Origin: CAYJIX01 sp964370375
GTDB taxonomy: Bacteria > Desulfobacterota > Desulfovibrionia > Desulfovibrionales > Desulfovibrionaceae
Assembly (NCBI GenBank): GCA_964370375.1
Contig: CAYJIX010000025.1
Coordinates: forward strand, 1-28,622
Direction: 5' to 3'
DNA: 28,622 bases
The translations under genes were made by a program, and so were the position numbers. How positions within the stretch are numbered: the stretch's first letter is position 1; each line of letters opens with the position of its first letter. This document shows, in pieces, positions 1-8,012 of the stretch. Below the pieces are notes generated by a model. It was not told the origin of the DNA, searched no databases, and saw only the letters and a list, made by a program, of their open reading frames with translations.

Positions 1-63
1 TCTAGTGCAATCTAAAAATTCCATGCAACACTCAAAGGGGTTATGCACACAATTTCTGCATAA

Positions 64-570
64 ATGGATGCACTGTTTTTTTACAATTATAATCAGGTTT
101 ACTACAATGGTTCATTGATGACCCGCTCTGACATGGCGGCAAGCGATTATAATGCCCCCTTGGTGCTAACAGTAAATATTCAAAGTTCCTTTTTTGAAGA
201 CAGATTGCGTGTGAATTGGCTCAATCGTTGGCGCGACGATTCAGATGGTATCTTATATGACGAGCGCGAATCTGCGGAAACGCCATATGGTGTTGTGCCG
301 GTCTTTGGTACCTCGTTAAGCTCTCAATGGCTCACAGAAAATGGCGAATACGTAACAGCCTACAAATACGGAAAGATTAAAGGTGGGCTTATCTCTGATA
401 TTAGTGTTGAATATGATGTTGTGAAAGACGAGGATTATACCTTTGCCTTAACCTTTGATATGTATAATATCTTTAATGCAAACGTCGGAGTTGCAGCTGC
501 AGATCCTGCTCTTTCGCGTGCAGACTCTGAAGGGCGTTCGTACTGGATTGGCTTTAAGGCAACCTTCTAG
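64..570 (+). pseudogene. TonB-dependent receptor, C-terminal remnant
   Basis: This is an open frame of 168 codons whose product looks like the last strands of a TonB-dependent outer-membrane receptor. It has alternating aromatic and polar residues, the late-barrel signature FDMYNIFNAN, and the typical C-terminal end YWIGFKATF with a terminal Phe. Intact receptors are usually 650-900 residues with a plug domain, and neither plug nor TonB box is present. The frame is closed directly upstream by TAA at 61-63 and by another stop at 13-15. I see no good ribosome-binding site before the ATG at 64. The three frames over bases 1-63 do not obviously continue the barrel, so the gene appears truncated by rearrangement or decay near the window edge. 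Family assignment is moderately sure; the ligand cannot be told. A start further upstream, outside the window, is not possible in this frame. Confidence 0.6.
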
Positions 571-620
571 GCCTTATTTTGTACTAGGCTGTCCTCATTA
601 AAGTATATGAGGCACAGACA

Positions 621-675
621 CCATAAATCCAAACATTTTTGCATGTTATCCATGCATTAATGTTTGGATTTATGG
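621..675. repeat. Long near-perfect inverted repeat (hairpin)
   Basis: A 17-bp perfect stem (621-637 with 659-675) encloses an inner stem (640-645 with 651-656) and a 5-nt loop, separated by a 2x2 internal loop. It lies 50 bases after the receptor remnant. No T-run follows on either side, so it is not a canonical intrinsic terminator. It could stabilise or stop transcripts leaving the remnant, or be a small palindromic repeat element. Confidence 0.7.
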
Positions 676-829
676 TATTGCTGTCAGGGTAAAATAGTGC
701 GTTCATGCCCGTTGTGATGATATTTATCAGGCTGATATACAAACTTTTCATTTAAAATCATGTAGTGTAATATGCTATAAAAATTGACAAGCAACGTATT
801 GCTTTTTACTCGACAGCTTGAGGGCGTTT

Positions 830-1684
830 ATGCGAATCCTTTTACTTTGTGCTTCTGATTTAAGTTCATGTATTAACTTGAACTTTTTAGTGCCAGAACT
901 TGCTAAAAAGCACACTGTTAGTGTGATCCTTTCAGATCAAGAATTGCCCAACGAGCGAGGGCATCGCTTTGCCGACACGAAAATATGGTATGAAAAAGAT
1001 TTTGTGCAGCAACATCTTTTTCCTGCCATTGACGCGTTTGGCGAAAGTGACGCCCCCTGGCTCACGTTTAAAGGCTTGGCAGATAGGTACGAATTGGATT
1101 GTTTTCCTTTGCCCAAAGGGCGTGTGTTTAAGGCCATGTGTGATCATACGCAGGCATTTGCACCGGACGCGCTTTTTTGTTGTCGTTTTGATTATATTTT
1201 ACGCGAAGATGTTTTTTTAGTGCCGCCTCTTGGTGCGTATAATATGCATTCAGGGCTGTTGCCGCAGTGTGCCGGAGCAGAAGCAACTTTTTGGGCGATG
1301 TACAACGATTGGGAGCTTTCAGGCTGCACGGTGCACGCCATAAGTAAAGACATTGATAAAGGCAATATTGTGGGTAAAAAAACGTTTGCCCTTGATTATA
1401 GCTATGGCATTCTTTGGAATAGGACAAAGGCTTATGCCAAAGGGGCTGAGCTTATTAAAGGCCTTGTCCAAAAATTGGAGCACGGGCAAAAACCTGTGGG
1501 CGAAACGCAAGACTTAAAAGACTATGCCTATTATCCCTTCCCTGATGAAGAGCACTTTGCCACTCTTTGCGCCAAACAAAAAGGCCTGCACGAAGCCCAT
1601 GGCTATGCATCCCTTGTACAGCCTTTTTTACCAAGCAAGATGCATATGCCTTCTTTTGTGCCGCCTTGGGAAAGGTGTGACTAA
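830..1684 (+). CDS. Formyltransferase-fold protein
   Basis: The 284-residue product has the catalytic signature of folate-dependent formyltransferases (PurN, Fmt, sugar N-formyltransferases). Asn138 and His140 sit in YNMHSGLLPQ, followed by a Gly-rich turn, and Asp176 sits in KDIDKG. The Asn-His-Asp spacing (38 residues from Asn to Asp) equals that of PurN Asn106/His108/Asp144. Residues 1-10 form a Rossmann-type first strand. ATG at 830 was chosen over an in-frame TTG at 818 because the GAGGG at 820-824 fits it as ribosome-binding site. The gene stands alone between AT-rich intergenic regions, with a consensus-like TTGACA at 784-789 upstream but no convincing -10. It is neither a standard Fmt (too short, no clear C-terminal OB domain) nor PurN, so it may formylate an amino sugar or another amine. 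The acceptor is unknown. Confidence 0.7.
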   Translation: MRILLLCASDLSSCINLNFLVPELAKKHTVSVILSDQELPNERGHRFADTKIWYEKDFVQQHLFPAIDAFGESDAPWLTFKGLADRYELDCFPLPKGRVFKAMCDHTQAFAPDALFCCRFDYILREDVFLVPPLGAYNMHSGLLPQCAGAEATFWAMYNDWELSGCTVHAISKDIDKGNIVGKKTFALDYSYGILWNRTKAYAKGAELIKGLVQKLEHGQKPVGETQDLKDYAYYPFPDEEHFATLCAKQKGLHEAHGYASLVQPFLPSKMHMPSFVPPWERCD

Positions 1685-2150
1685 AGTTTAGGAAACGTAT
1701 TTTTTCTTCCATAGTCTCATTGCAAAAAAATCTTTATCCAGATATACGCAATATTGCAGGACAGCAATACAACAAATTTTCTTTGTTTAGATTTTTTTGT
1801 CAGTGCACAAAATGCTGGTGCAGATATGAGATGTCAATCTGCATGCATAGCATAAAATATTGATATGACAAAGTTTGTGGCTGTTTCTGATTTTTACAAA
1901 ACATGTTGTGATCGTTTTTACGGTGAATACAGTTTTTGCCATCACGGAAAAGTTTATTCCGGATGGTCATATACTATACCATACACATGGCGATGTTGTT
2001 ATAAGGCCTATGCGTAAACGGCTTTGCCTTTATTTTGCTATCACGGAAAACCTGTTTTGGTGACTTTAATGAGTTATTCCAAGCAAGCATATGAAATTGC
2101 ATGCCAATGCCAAACGGTTTTTATGATCAACTTTTATTTTTGAGGATACC
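1685..2150. other. 466-bp AT-rich intergenic leader of the RNase gene
   Basis: No convincing gene is present. An exact 11-base direct repeat, ATCACGGAAAA, occurs at 1941-1951 and 2040-2050. The ribosome-binding site TGAGGA (2141-2146) for the downstream gene is clear. RNase E genes in enterics are autoregulated through a long 5' leader, so a long leader here is suggestive, but I cannot define a matching hairpin. Confidence 0.4.
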
Positions 2151-4754
2151 ATGACCGATTTTCCCTCCGATGATGTTACACAAAGCGCCCCCGCGCCTAA
2201 AAAAAACAGGGGCCGTCCGCGCACCCAAAAAAATGACTCCCAGCCTGCACAAGGCCTGTCAAAAGAAGACACTACCCTAAAAGCCAAGCCCGCACGAAAA
2301 AGCACGGCAAAGGCCGTTTTAGCCGCTGAAGGTGAGCAATCTCAGCAAGAAGCGGCAGATGCAGGCCAAAGTAATGCAGCAAAGGCTCCTGAGCGTAAAA
2401 AACGTGGCCGCCCTGCAGGATCTAAAAACGCGCGCCAAGCAGTAGAGAAGCAAGCAACAGATTCAGACTCCCAAGCCCCATCAACGCCACAAGGAGATGC
2501 TGTTAAAGACGCAGCCCCTCGTCGCCGTGGAAGGCCGGCAAAGAAAAAAAGCAAAGAACAGCTTGACCTTGTCACGCAGTCTACTAGCGTTGCGCCTGTA
2601 AAGGACGCTCAAAGCTCCCCCCCCACGCAAGAAATTGAAGAAACGAACACGTCAACGGCTTTGCAAGCGCAAGATTCTGAAGAAAAAACATCTTCTAAAC
2701 CTGCGCGCAAGCGTTCACGCAAATCGCGTAAATCAAGGAAACCTATTGAGGCAAATCCGCAAGAACTCGTTGTTGCTGTTCCCGAAGTGGGACTTTTTGC
2801 TCCGGCGTCCATGGTTGCGCTGATGCGAGAAGATTTGTCCCTTCCTGAGATCAGCACACGGCGAGAACCTGCCGTGCGTGATATTCAGCCCCCCATGCTC
2901 ATTGAAGAAGCTGGACTGCCTGCTACAATTGAAGAAGACGCAGCAAAAGATACGAAAAATACAGATGGCAATACCCGTCGCCGCACACGCCGTGGAGGCC
3001 GTCGAAAGTCTAAAGCCGTATCAGACGAAAGCGTTACGCCGGACGAGGCAGAACCAAAATCGGCACCCATTGCGCTTGGTCATATTCCGCAGCTTTTTGC
3101 AGACAGCGTGGAGGATGCCGATGATGAGGACGCGAATCCTGTAGAAGGCATTGGCGGAACCATTGTTACGGAAAAAACACCAGAAGCGCCGGAGCGCAGT
3201 AAATCGTCACGAACACGCGCACGCCGCAGAGCAAGTGCAGCGCGTAAAGCTGCAAAGCAGGAAGAAGCCCAAAAAGAAGCAAAGGATAAACTTGGGCGTC
3301 AAATGCTTATAGGGGTACAAAAAGATGCCCAAGTTGAGGTGGTATTGACCGAAGAAGGTATTGTGCAGGAATACTATGTGGAAATGATGCACCAGACCAA
3401 GATTCGGGGTAATATTTATAAAGGGATCATCAATAACATTGACGCTAATTTACAAGCGGCTTTTGTCAATTTTGGGCAAGCTAAAAATGGGTTTTTACAA
3501 ATTGACGAAGTGCATCCGGAATATTGGCTAACACCACATGAGCACGTTAAGGGTCAAAAATATCCTCCCATTCAAAAAGCTTTGAAGGTAGGGCAAGAGG
3601 TCCTTGTGCAAGTAGTTAAGGAACCCACCGGCAACAAAGGGGCTTTTCTTACAACGTGGGTTTCGCTTGCTGGACGTTTTTTAGTGCTCACACCTGGGCA
3701 GGAGCAGATAGGAATATCACGTAAGGTTGAAGATGGTGAAGAGCGCAACCGCTTGCGCGAATTGATCAAAGGTATTGATCCCGGTGCCGGTCTTGGTGCC
3801 ATTGTTCGAACAGTCAGTGCCGGAACAAGCAAAACCACATTACAAAAAGACCTAAACTTTTTGAAAAGGGTATGGAAAGGCATTCGTAAACAGGCCACTC
3901 AAGACAAGGCTCCGTGCCTTATATATCAAGAGCCAGGCCTAGCAACACGCGCGGTGCGCGACTATTTATCTGAAGATGTTTCAACCATCTGGGTAAATGA
4001 TGAAGCAACAGCTCAAAGCATCAATGACATGGCAAGCTTGTTGTTTCCGCGTAAAGGGGGCGAGGCAAAGCCTGTAAGCGTGTATGAGGAACGCGAAAAA
4101 ACGTTGTGGGAACATTTTAGTATCCAGACCCAGCTGGACGAAGTTCACGCAAGGGAAGTTCTTTTGCCCTCAGGCGGCAGGCTTGTGTTTGACCAAACAG
4201 AAGCGCTTATGGCCATTGATATCAATTCAGGCAAAACCAGTGGTAAAAGCAATTTTTCTTCCATGGCGCATCGCACCAATATGGAGGCAGCGGTAGTTAT
4301 CGCCAAACAGCTCCGCCTGCGTGATATTGGTGGGCAGATTGTCATTGATTTTATCGAAATGCGCGAATCCAAACATATCCATGAGGTGGAAAAAACTTTG
4401 CGCAATGCCATGAAGAGCGATCGCGCGAGGCATGATGTCGGGCGCATCAGTTCTTTTGGCTTGCTTGAAATTGTACGGCAGCGAACAGGCTCGTCAGCCA
4501 TTTCCATTACTCAAGAACCCTGTCCCTATTGCAACGGTACAGGCATGCGACGTAATATGGAATGGCAAGCGTTATACGGCTTGCGCGAAATAAAACGCGC
4601 CCTGCGTCAAGCTGCTGAAAACAACCAAGCAAAATACACCCATGCAACAACAGCAGATCTTGGTATGTTTTTGCTCAATGCCAAGCGCGAGCAGCTTACC
4701 CTTCTTGAAAAGGAATTTGGCGTGCAACTCGAAATTCGTATTGCAGGGGCATAA
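2151..4754 (+). CDS. Ribonuclease E/G family endoribonuclease with N-terminal AT-hook-like extension
   Basis: The 867-residue protein is an endoribonuclease for rRNA/tRNA processing and mRNA decay. The catalytic part begins near residue 380 with an S1-like domain (YKGIINNIDANLQAAFVNFG). The metal-binding aspartates are Asp690 (AIDINSG) and Asp733 (VIDFIEM), and the Zn-link cysteines are Cys791 and Cys794 (CPYC). The spacings 43 and 101 equal those of E. coli RNase E Asp303/Asp346/Cys404. The protein ends about 70 residues after the Zn-link, so it lacks the long C-terminal scaffold of E. coli RNase E. Instead it has about 375 N-terminal residues of low-complexity Lys/Arg/Ala/Glu sequence with three AT-hook-like RGRP cores (20-23, 85-88, 126-129) and Arg-rich blocks (for example RRRTRRGGRR). 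The start is fixed by TGAGGA 5 bases before the ATG. Whether to call it rne or rng is a matter of convention. Confidence 0.93.
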   Translation: MTDFPSDDVTQSAPAPKKNRGRPRTQKNDSQPAQGLSKEDTTLKAKPARKSTAKAVLAAEGEQSQQEAADAGQSNAAKAPERKKRGRPAGSKNARQAVEKQATDSDSQAPSTPQGDAVKDAAPRRRGRPAKKKSKEQLDLVTQSTSVAPVKDAQSSPPTQEIEETNTSTALQAQDSEEKTSSKPARKRSRKSRKSRKPIEANPQELVVAVPEVGLFAPASMVALMREDLSLPEISTRREPAVRDIQPPMLIEEAGLPATIEEDAAKDTKNTDGNTRRRTRRGGRRKSKAVSDESVTPDEAEPKSAPIALGHIPQLFADSVEDADDEDANPVEGIGGTIVTEKTPEAPERSKSSRTRARRRASAARKAAKQEEAQKEAKDKLGRQMLIGVQKDAQVEVVLTEEGIVQEYYVEMMHQTKIRGNIYKGIINNIDANLQAAFVNFGQAKNGFLQIDEVHPEYWLTPHEHVKGQKYPPIQKALKVGQEVLVQVVKEPTGNKGAFLTTWVSLAGRFLVLTPGQEQIGISRKVEDGEERNRLRELIKGIDPGAGLGAIVRTVSAGTSKTTLQKDLNFLKRVWKGIRKQATQDKAPCLIYQEPGLATRAVRDYLSEDVSTIWVNDEATAQSINDMASLLFPRKGGEAKPVSVYEEREKTLWEHFSIQTQLDEVHAREVLLPSGGRLVFDQTEALMAIDINSGKTSGKSNFSSMAHRTNMEAAVVIAKQLRLRDIGGQIVIDFIEMRESKHIHEVEKTLRNAMKSDRARHDVGRISSFGLLEIVRQRTGSSAISITQEPCPYCNGTGMRRNMEWQALYGLREIKRALRQAAENNQAKYTHATTADLGMFLLNAKREQLTLLEKEFGVQLEIRIAGA

Positions 4755-4799
4755 TAGGCTGTTTTACAAAAAATATCGTAGCAGAAACAAAGGATAGTT

Positions 4800-5387
4800 A
4801 TGCGCGTTTTGCTGCATACATGCTGTGGTCCGTGTGCCATCATGCCGTTACGGATGTTGCGTGAGGCAGGCCACGAGGTGGTGGGATATTTTTATAACCC
4901 GAATATTCATCCGCTTATGGAGTATGTGCGTCGCTCAGAAGCCATGCAACATGTGGCAGAACTGGAAAGCATGCCCATGATCTGGGATCATGGCGATTAT
5001 GCGGCGCATGACTGGCTTAGCCTAGTGTATGAAAGGGGATTGAGCAACAATGTTCAGGGAGCGCGGTGTCGCTTTTGCTATGCGCATCGCCTTGAACAGG
5101 CTGCCAAAGTGGCACAAAAAGAAGGCTTTGAAGCATACACTACAAGCCTTTTATACTCTACCTACCAGCGGCATGAGTTTATTCGCGAAGAGGGCGACCA
5201 AGCGGTGGCACGCTTAAACACGGACGAAGCTCCTGTTTTTTTGTATAAAGATTTTCGTTTCATGTGGCAGCAAGGGCAAGATGCCGCAAAAAGCATGCCC
5301 ATATATAGGCAAAATTACTGTGCGTGTTTGTTCAGTGAGGCAGAACGCCATATGGGGAAATTACGCCGCTTGCCGTCTTCGTCGTAA
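4800..5387 (+). CDS. queH: Epoxyqueuosine reductase QueH
   Basis: The 195-residue protein matches QueH (formerly DUF208), which performs the last step of queuosine synthesis in tRNA: reduction of epoxyqueuosine to queuosine with an Fe-S cluster. The diagnostic cysteines are all present: HTCCGPC at the N-terminus (Cys8, Cys9, Cys12), a second pair in RCRFC (Cys90, Cys93) and a C-terminal pair in YCAC (Cys174, Cys176). Length is normal for the family. The ATG follows an AAAGGA ribosome-binding site and lies 45 bases after the RNase stop. The next gene starts 25 bases downstream on the same strand, so the two are probably cotranscribed. Confidence is high for the family and function. Confidence 0.92.
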   Translation: MRVLLHTCCGPCAIMPLRMLREAGHEVVGYFYNPNIHPLMEYVRRSEAMQHVAELESMPMIWDHGDYAAHDWLSLVYERGLSNNVQGARCRFCYAHRLEQAAKVAQKEGFEAYTTSLLYSTYQRHEFIREEGDQAVARLNTDEAPVFLYKDFRFMWQQGQDAAKSMPIYRQNYCACLFSEAERHMGKLRRLPSSS

Positions 5388-5412
5388 AAAGTCATCATAA
5401 TAAGGAAATACC

Positions 5413-5907
5413 ATGCGCCAATTGACTGTGTATGTGGCCAGTTCGTTCAGACATCTTCATGCTGTGCAGCTTTTGTGTCAGGAGCTGCGCCGGCAAGGTT
5501 ATAAAGTCTTTGACTGGACTGAAAAAGCCACCCCTCCGGAAGGGCTCAACGTCAGTGAGCGCCGCGAATGGATGGATACCGACCATGGAGGAGAGGTGTT
5601 TGCCTTTTGCGCAAAAGCCTGCCTTGAGGCTGATTTAGTTGTGTATCTTGGTGCAGCAGGGCAAGATGCCGGAGTGGAAATTGGCATGGCCTATGGCGTT
5701 GGGCGTCCTGTCCTTGGGATTCGTGGGCCGCTAGAATCGCCGGGGCTCATGCTGCACGGTGCTGTTACAGCGTGGGTTGATAGCACAGACAAGGCCCTAT
5801 TTGTAACAGGAAAATGCATTGACAATACAGCATACGAATCACTGCCCCTTGCAGAAATTTTGGTAAAAAATGTGCAAGAAGCCATGGGCAAAAAAACATC
5901 GCTGTAA
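5413..5907 (+). CDS. Nucleoside 2-deoxyribosyltransferase-like protein
   Basis: The 164-residue protein resembles the nucleoside 2-deoxyribosyltransferase fold. It has an N-terminal strand ending in ASSFRH, and a central block (A82-G97) with DAGVEIGMAYG in which Glu89 corresponds to the family's catalytic glutamate, followed by GRPVLGIRG. This superfamily cleaves or transfers N-glycosidic bonds of nucleosides and also contains members with unknown substrates. An AAGGA ribosome-binding site precedes the ATG. It lies 25 bases after queH and ends just before a strong bidirectional terminator, so queH and this gene form the end of a transcript. A role in nucleoside or modified-base salvage is possible but inferred only from fold and context. 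Confidence 0.65.
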   Translation: MRQLTVYVASSFRHLHAVQLLCQELRRQGYKVFDWTEKATPPEGLNVSERREWMDTDHGGEVFAFCAKACLEADLVVYLGAAGQDAGVEIGMAYGVGRPVLGIRGPLESPGLMLHGAVTAWVDSTDKALFVTGKCIDNTAYESLPLAEILVKNVQEAMGKKTSL

Positions 5908-5932
5908 AAAAACTGTTCATGCATCATATAAA

Positions 5933-5967
5933 TGCCGAAAATGCGCATTGCCTGCACATTTTCGGCA
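5933..5967. terminator. Bidirectional intrinsic terminator between convergent genes
   Basis: A perfect 11-bp stem (TGCCGAAAATG at 5933-5943 with its complement at 5957-5967) encloses a 13-nt loop. It sits between the convergent deoxyribosyltransferase-like and crotonase genes. The stem itself carries A and T runs on both arms, and T-rich sequence follows on the plus strand (5969-5988), which suits termination from both sides. Confidence 0.75.
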
Positions 5968-6033
5968 ATTCGATTTGCAATTTTTACTTATAAAAGCAAT
6001 TCAATTCAAAAAAATCACGATTTTTTGTATAGA

Positions 6034-6879
6034 CTACAGAATTTTTTGCACGTCCATAACCAATTGGCTCCAATTTCGCTGATTTTCCATATCAAACTGC
6101 ATGCCCTTTTCATCAGCTATGGTGAAACGTTTGACAGCTGGAGTTTTGCTTGTGGCTTGGTACAGCCAATAAGCTTCTGCTTTCAACGCTTCCTCAATGG
6201 GTTTATCAATGGATTCATACACCATCTGTTTGCAAGCGTTGATGGATTCTGCAGGAAAAGAAGCAATGCGTTCAGCAAGTGTATTGACATAGTCATCAAT
6301 TTCGTCAGCTTCAAAAGCTCTATTGATGGTTCCGTATCGTTCTGCTTCGTCAGCGTCAAAATCGCGCGCGCTTAAAATAATTTCCAAAGCGCGGCCCAAA
6401 CCGCATTGCCTAGCCATCCTTGATGTGCCGCCACCACATGGAAGTATGCCCATGCCCACTTCCATTTGCATGAAGGTGTATTTGCCCCTAACTGCAAAGC
6501 GCATATCGCAGGCTAGAGCAAATTCGTGGCCGCCGCCCCGTGCAAAACCTTCCAACTTGGCAATGGTTGCTTGTGGTAATTTGCTGATACGCTCTAATAC
6601 TGCCTGCAAATCTAAAAGCTTTGCCTCGCAACGTGACACAGCTTCTGTTGACATGTCCTTTAAGAGATTGGTGTCATAGTGGCAAACCCAAATTTCAGGA
6701 TTAGCTGACTGAAAAATAACAACTTTTACATCGCGGTCACGCTCAAGACGTAAAGCAAGCCCGTTTAAATCGGCCAGCATCTCTTGCCCCTGAACATTCA
6801 CCGGAGGAAAATCAAACGTAACCGTTAATATAGCCCCTTTTGGGGCGGCTTTAAAGGTTGTGTATCCGTCGTAATTCAT
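6034..6879 (-). CDS. Enoyl-CoA hydratase/isomerase (crotonase) family protein
   Basis: The 281-residue protein has the crotonase core. The oxyanion-hole and first acid motif is GFARGGGHEFALACD, with Glu119 aligning with catalytic Glu144 of rat enoyl-CoA hydratase. A second acid, Glu140 (QMEVGMGILPCGGGT), aligns with Glu164. Both glutamates are kept, so hydratase activity is plausible, although the family also holds isomerases, lyases and hydrolases. Length is slightly above the usual 255-265 residues, with extra C-terminal sequence (WSQLVMDVQKIL at the very end). A strong AAGGAGCG ribosome-binding site precedes the ATG. It is the last gene of the minus-strand series, about 110 bases after the MBL hydrolase. 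The substrate cannot be named. Confidence 0.85.
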   Translation of the reverse strand: MNYDGYTTFKAAPKGAILTVTFDFPPVNVQGQEMLADLNGLALRLERDRDVKVVIFQSANPEIWVCHYDTNLLKDMSTEAVSRCEAKLLDLQAVLERISKLPQATIAKLEGFARGGGHEFALACDMRFAVRGKYTFMQMEVGMGILPCGGGTSRMARQCGLGRALEIILSARDFDADEAERYGTINRAFEADEIDDYVNTLAERIASFPAESINACKQMVYESIDKPIEEALKAEAYWLYQATSKTPAVKRFTIADEKGMQFDMENQRNWSQLVMDVQKIL

Positions 6880-6987
6880 AATGCGCTCCTTAAAAAAAGT
6901 GTATTGAAACTTGAATCAAATACATATCTTTTTAAGAAGCGCGCTGTCTGTTGTTTTGTCTATTATTACAATTGTTTATGTCGTTAT

Positions 6988-7866
6988 CTATGAGGTATGC
7001 CAAAACAGCCTGTTGTTTTCAAAATACGTATCAATTTTTTTGTGCGCTTTGAGCCACGATAAAAGGGAGCGCACAGTCACCCCCACAAGGACATATTGAT
7101 TGAAATCCATTGCAAGCTGATAGTCTGTAAACAGCTTTTGCATAATATCTTCAAAAGATAGGGGCATAGTGCAAAGTGTACAGATTTTTTCCGCAATGGC
7201 ATAGACCTTATCAATATTATATTGAGCCAAGGGAGCAATGTTTGATGTCACTTCGCCATGAGCCGGCACATAAAAGGCGGCTTGCATGGTTTGTACCCGT
7301 TCAAGGGTTGTAAGGTATTGTTCAACATCACAGATAAAAGGTATTTGATACCTGTCTAAAATGTCCTTACTGAACAGGCAGTCCGCTAAAAAAAGGACAT
7401 CGTCAGAGCTTTGGTAGCCCACCATGTCAAAAAAATGCCCGGGAAGGGATATGGCGCGAAGGCCTTGTGGCAGGGTTGTAGGCGTTACGTCCTCAGCGTG
7501 GCTTGCAGGTGCAAGCAAAAAGCTGTTGTGCACATCCTTGGGGGGGTACCCTCCATAAAGAAAAGAGGTTGCCACAAAGGGATATTTTGTAAGCATGGCA
7601 TTGATTGGCGGCGCGTAAATGGCGCAATGTGTTTGCTTTTGTAGGTAGGCGTTGCCACCGATATGGTCTGCATTGGCGTGGGTGTTATAAATGGCTGTAA
7701 GCTTCCACGCATTGGCGTCTAAAATTTGCCGTATTTTTCGGCCTGCTTCTTTACCATTGCCGCTGTCAATGAGGCATACATTTTTTTCATCTAAACGGAT
7801 AAGGCCAATTTTTGAAGGTGATTCAATATAATAGCAAGCGTCTGTCAACTGAATAAGTTCATACAT
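6988..7866 (-). CDS. MBL-fold metallo-hydrolase, variant HxNxDH motif
   Basis: The product of 292 residues (from this start) has the metallo-beta-lactamase fold: LIDSG at 32-36, the metal motif THANADHIGG with His63, Asn65, Asp67 and His68, then GHFFD, LADCLFS (bridging Asp) and VPAHGE. Asn replaces the usual second His of HxHxDH, so metal coordination probably differs. The remaining ligands are present, so it is not obviously dead. About 90 C-terminal residues after the fold look helical and may form a cap or winged domain. I chose the ATG at 7866 because AAGG lies 8 bases upstream; an ATG at 7890 has only a weak ribosome-binding site. A TATAAT on the minus strand (7953-7948) could be its -10. 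Substrate unknown; thioester, lactone or glyoxalase-like roles are all possible. Confidence 0.8.
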   Translation of the reverse strand: MYELIQLTDACYYIESPSKIGLIRLDEKNVCLIDSGNGKEAGRKIRQILDANAWKLTAIYNTHANADHIGGNAYLQKQTHCAIYAPPINAMLTKYPFVATSFLYGGYPPKDVHNSFLLAPASHAEDVTPTTLPQGLRAISLPGHFFDMVGYQSSDDVLFLADCLFSKDILDRYQIPFICDVEQYLTTLERVQTMQAAFYVPAHGEVTSNIAPLAQYNIDKVYAIAEKICTLCTMPLSFEDIMQKLFTDYQLAMDFNQYVLVGVTVRSLLSWLKAHKKIDTYFENNRLFWHTS

Positions 7867-8012
7867 GGGGTTGCCTTGTCGTGATGACATCGCTTTGTAG
7901 ACATTGGTATCAAGGTGCCGCTTTGTAAAATAAGGCGTAGCAACTACATTATATGGGTTTTATCCGCTGTAACAGGCTCAGGTTTTTATGGATCCGTAGT
8001 TTAGCTTTAGTT

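Noticed and set aside
1875..2063. Small plus-strand frame in the RNase leader
   Set aside because: No ribosome-binding site, and the sequence contains the two direct repeats; likely chance.
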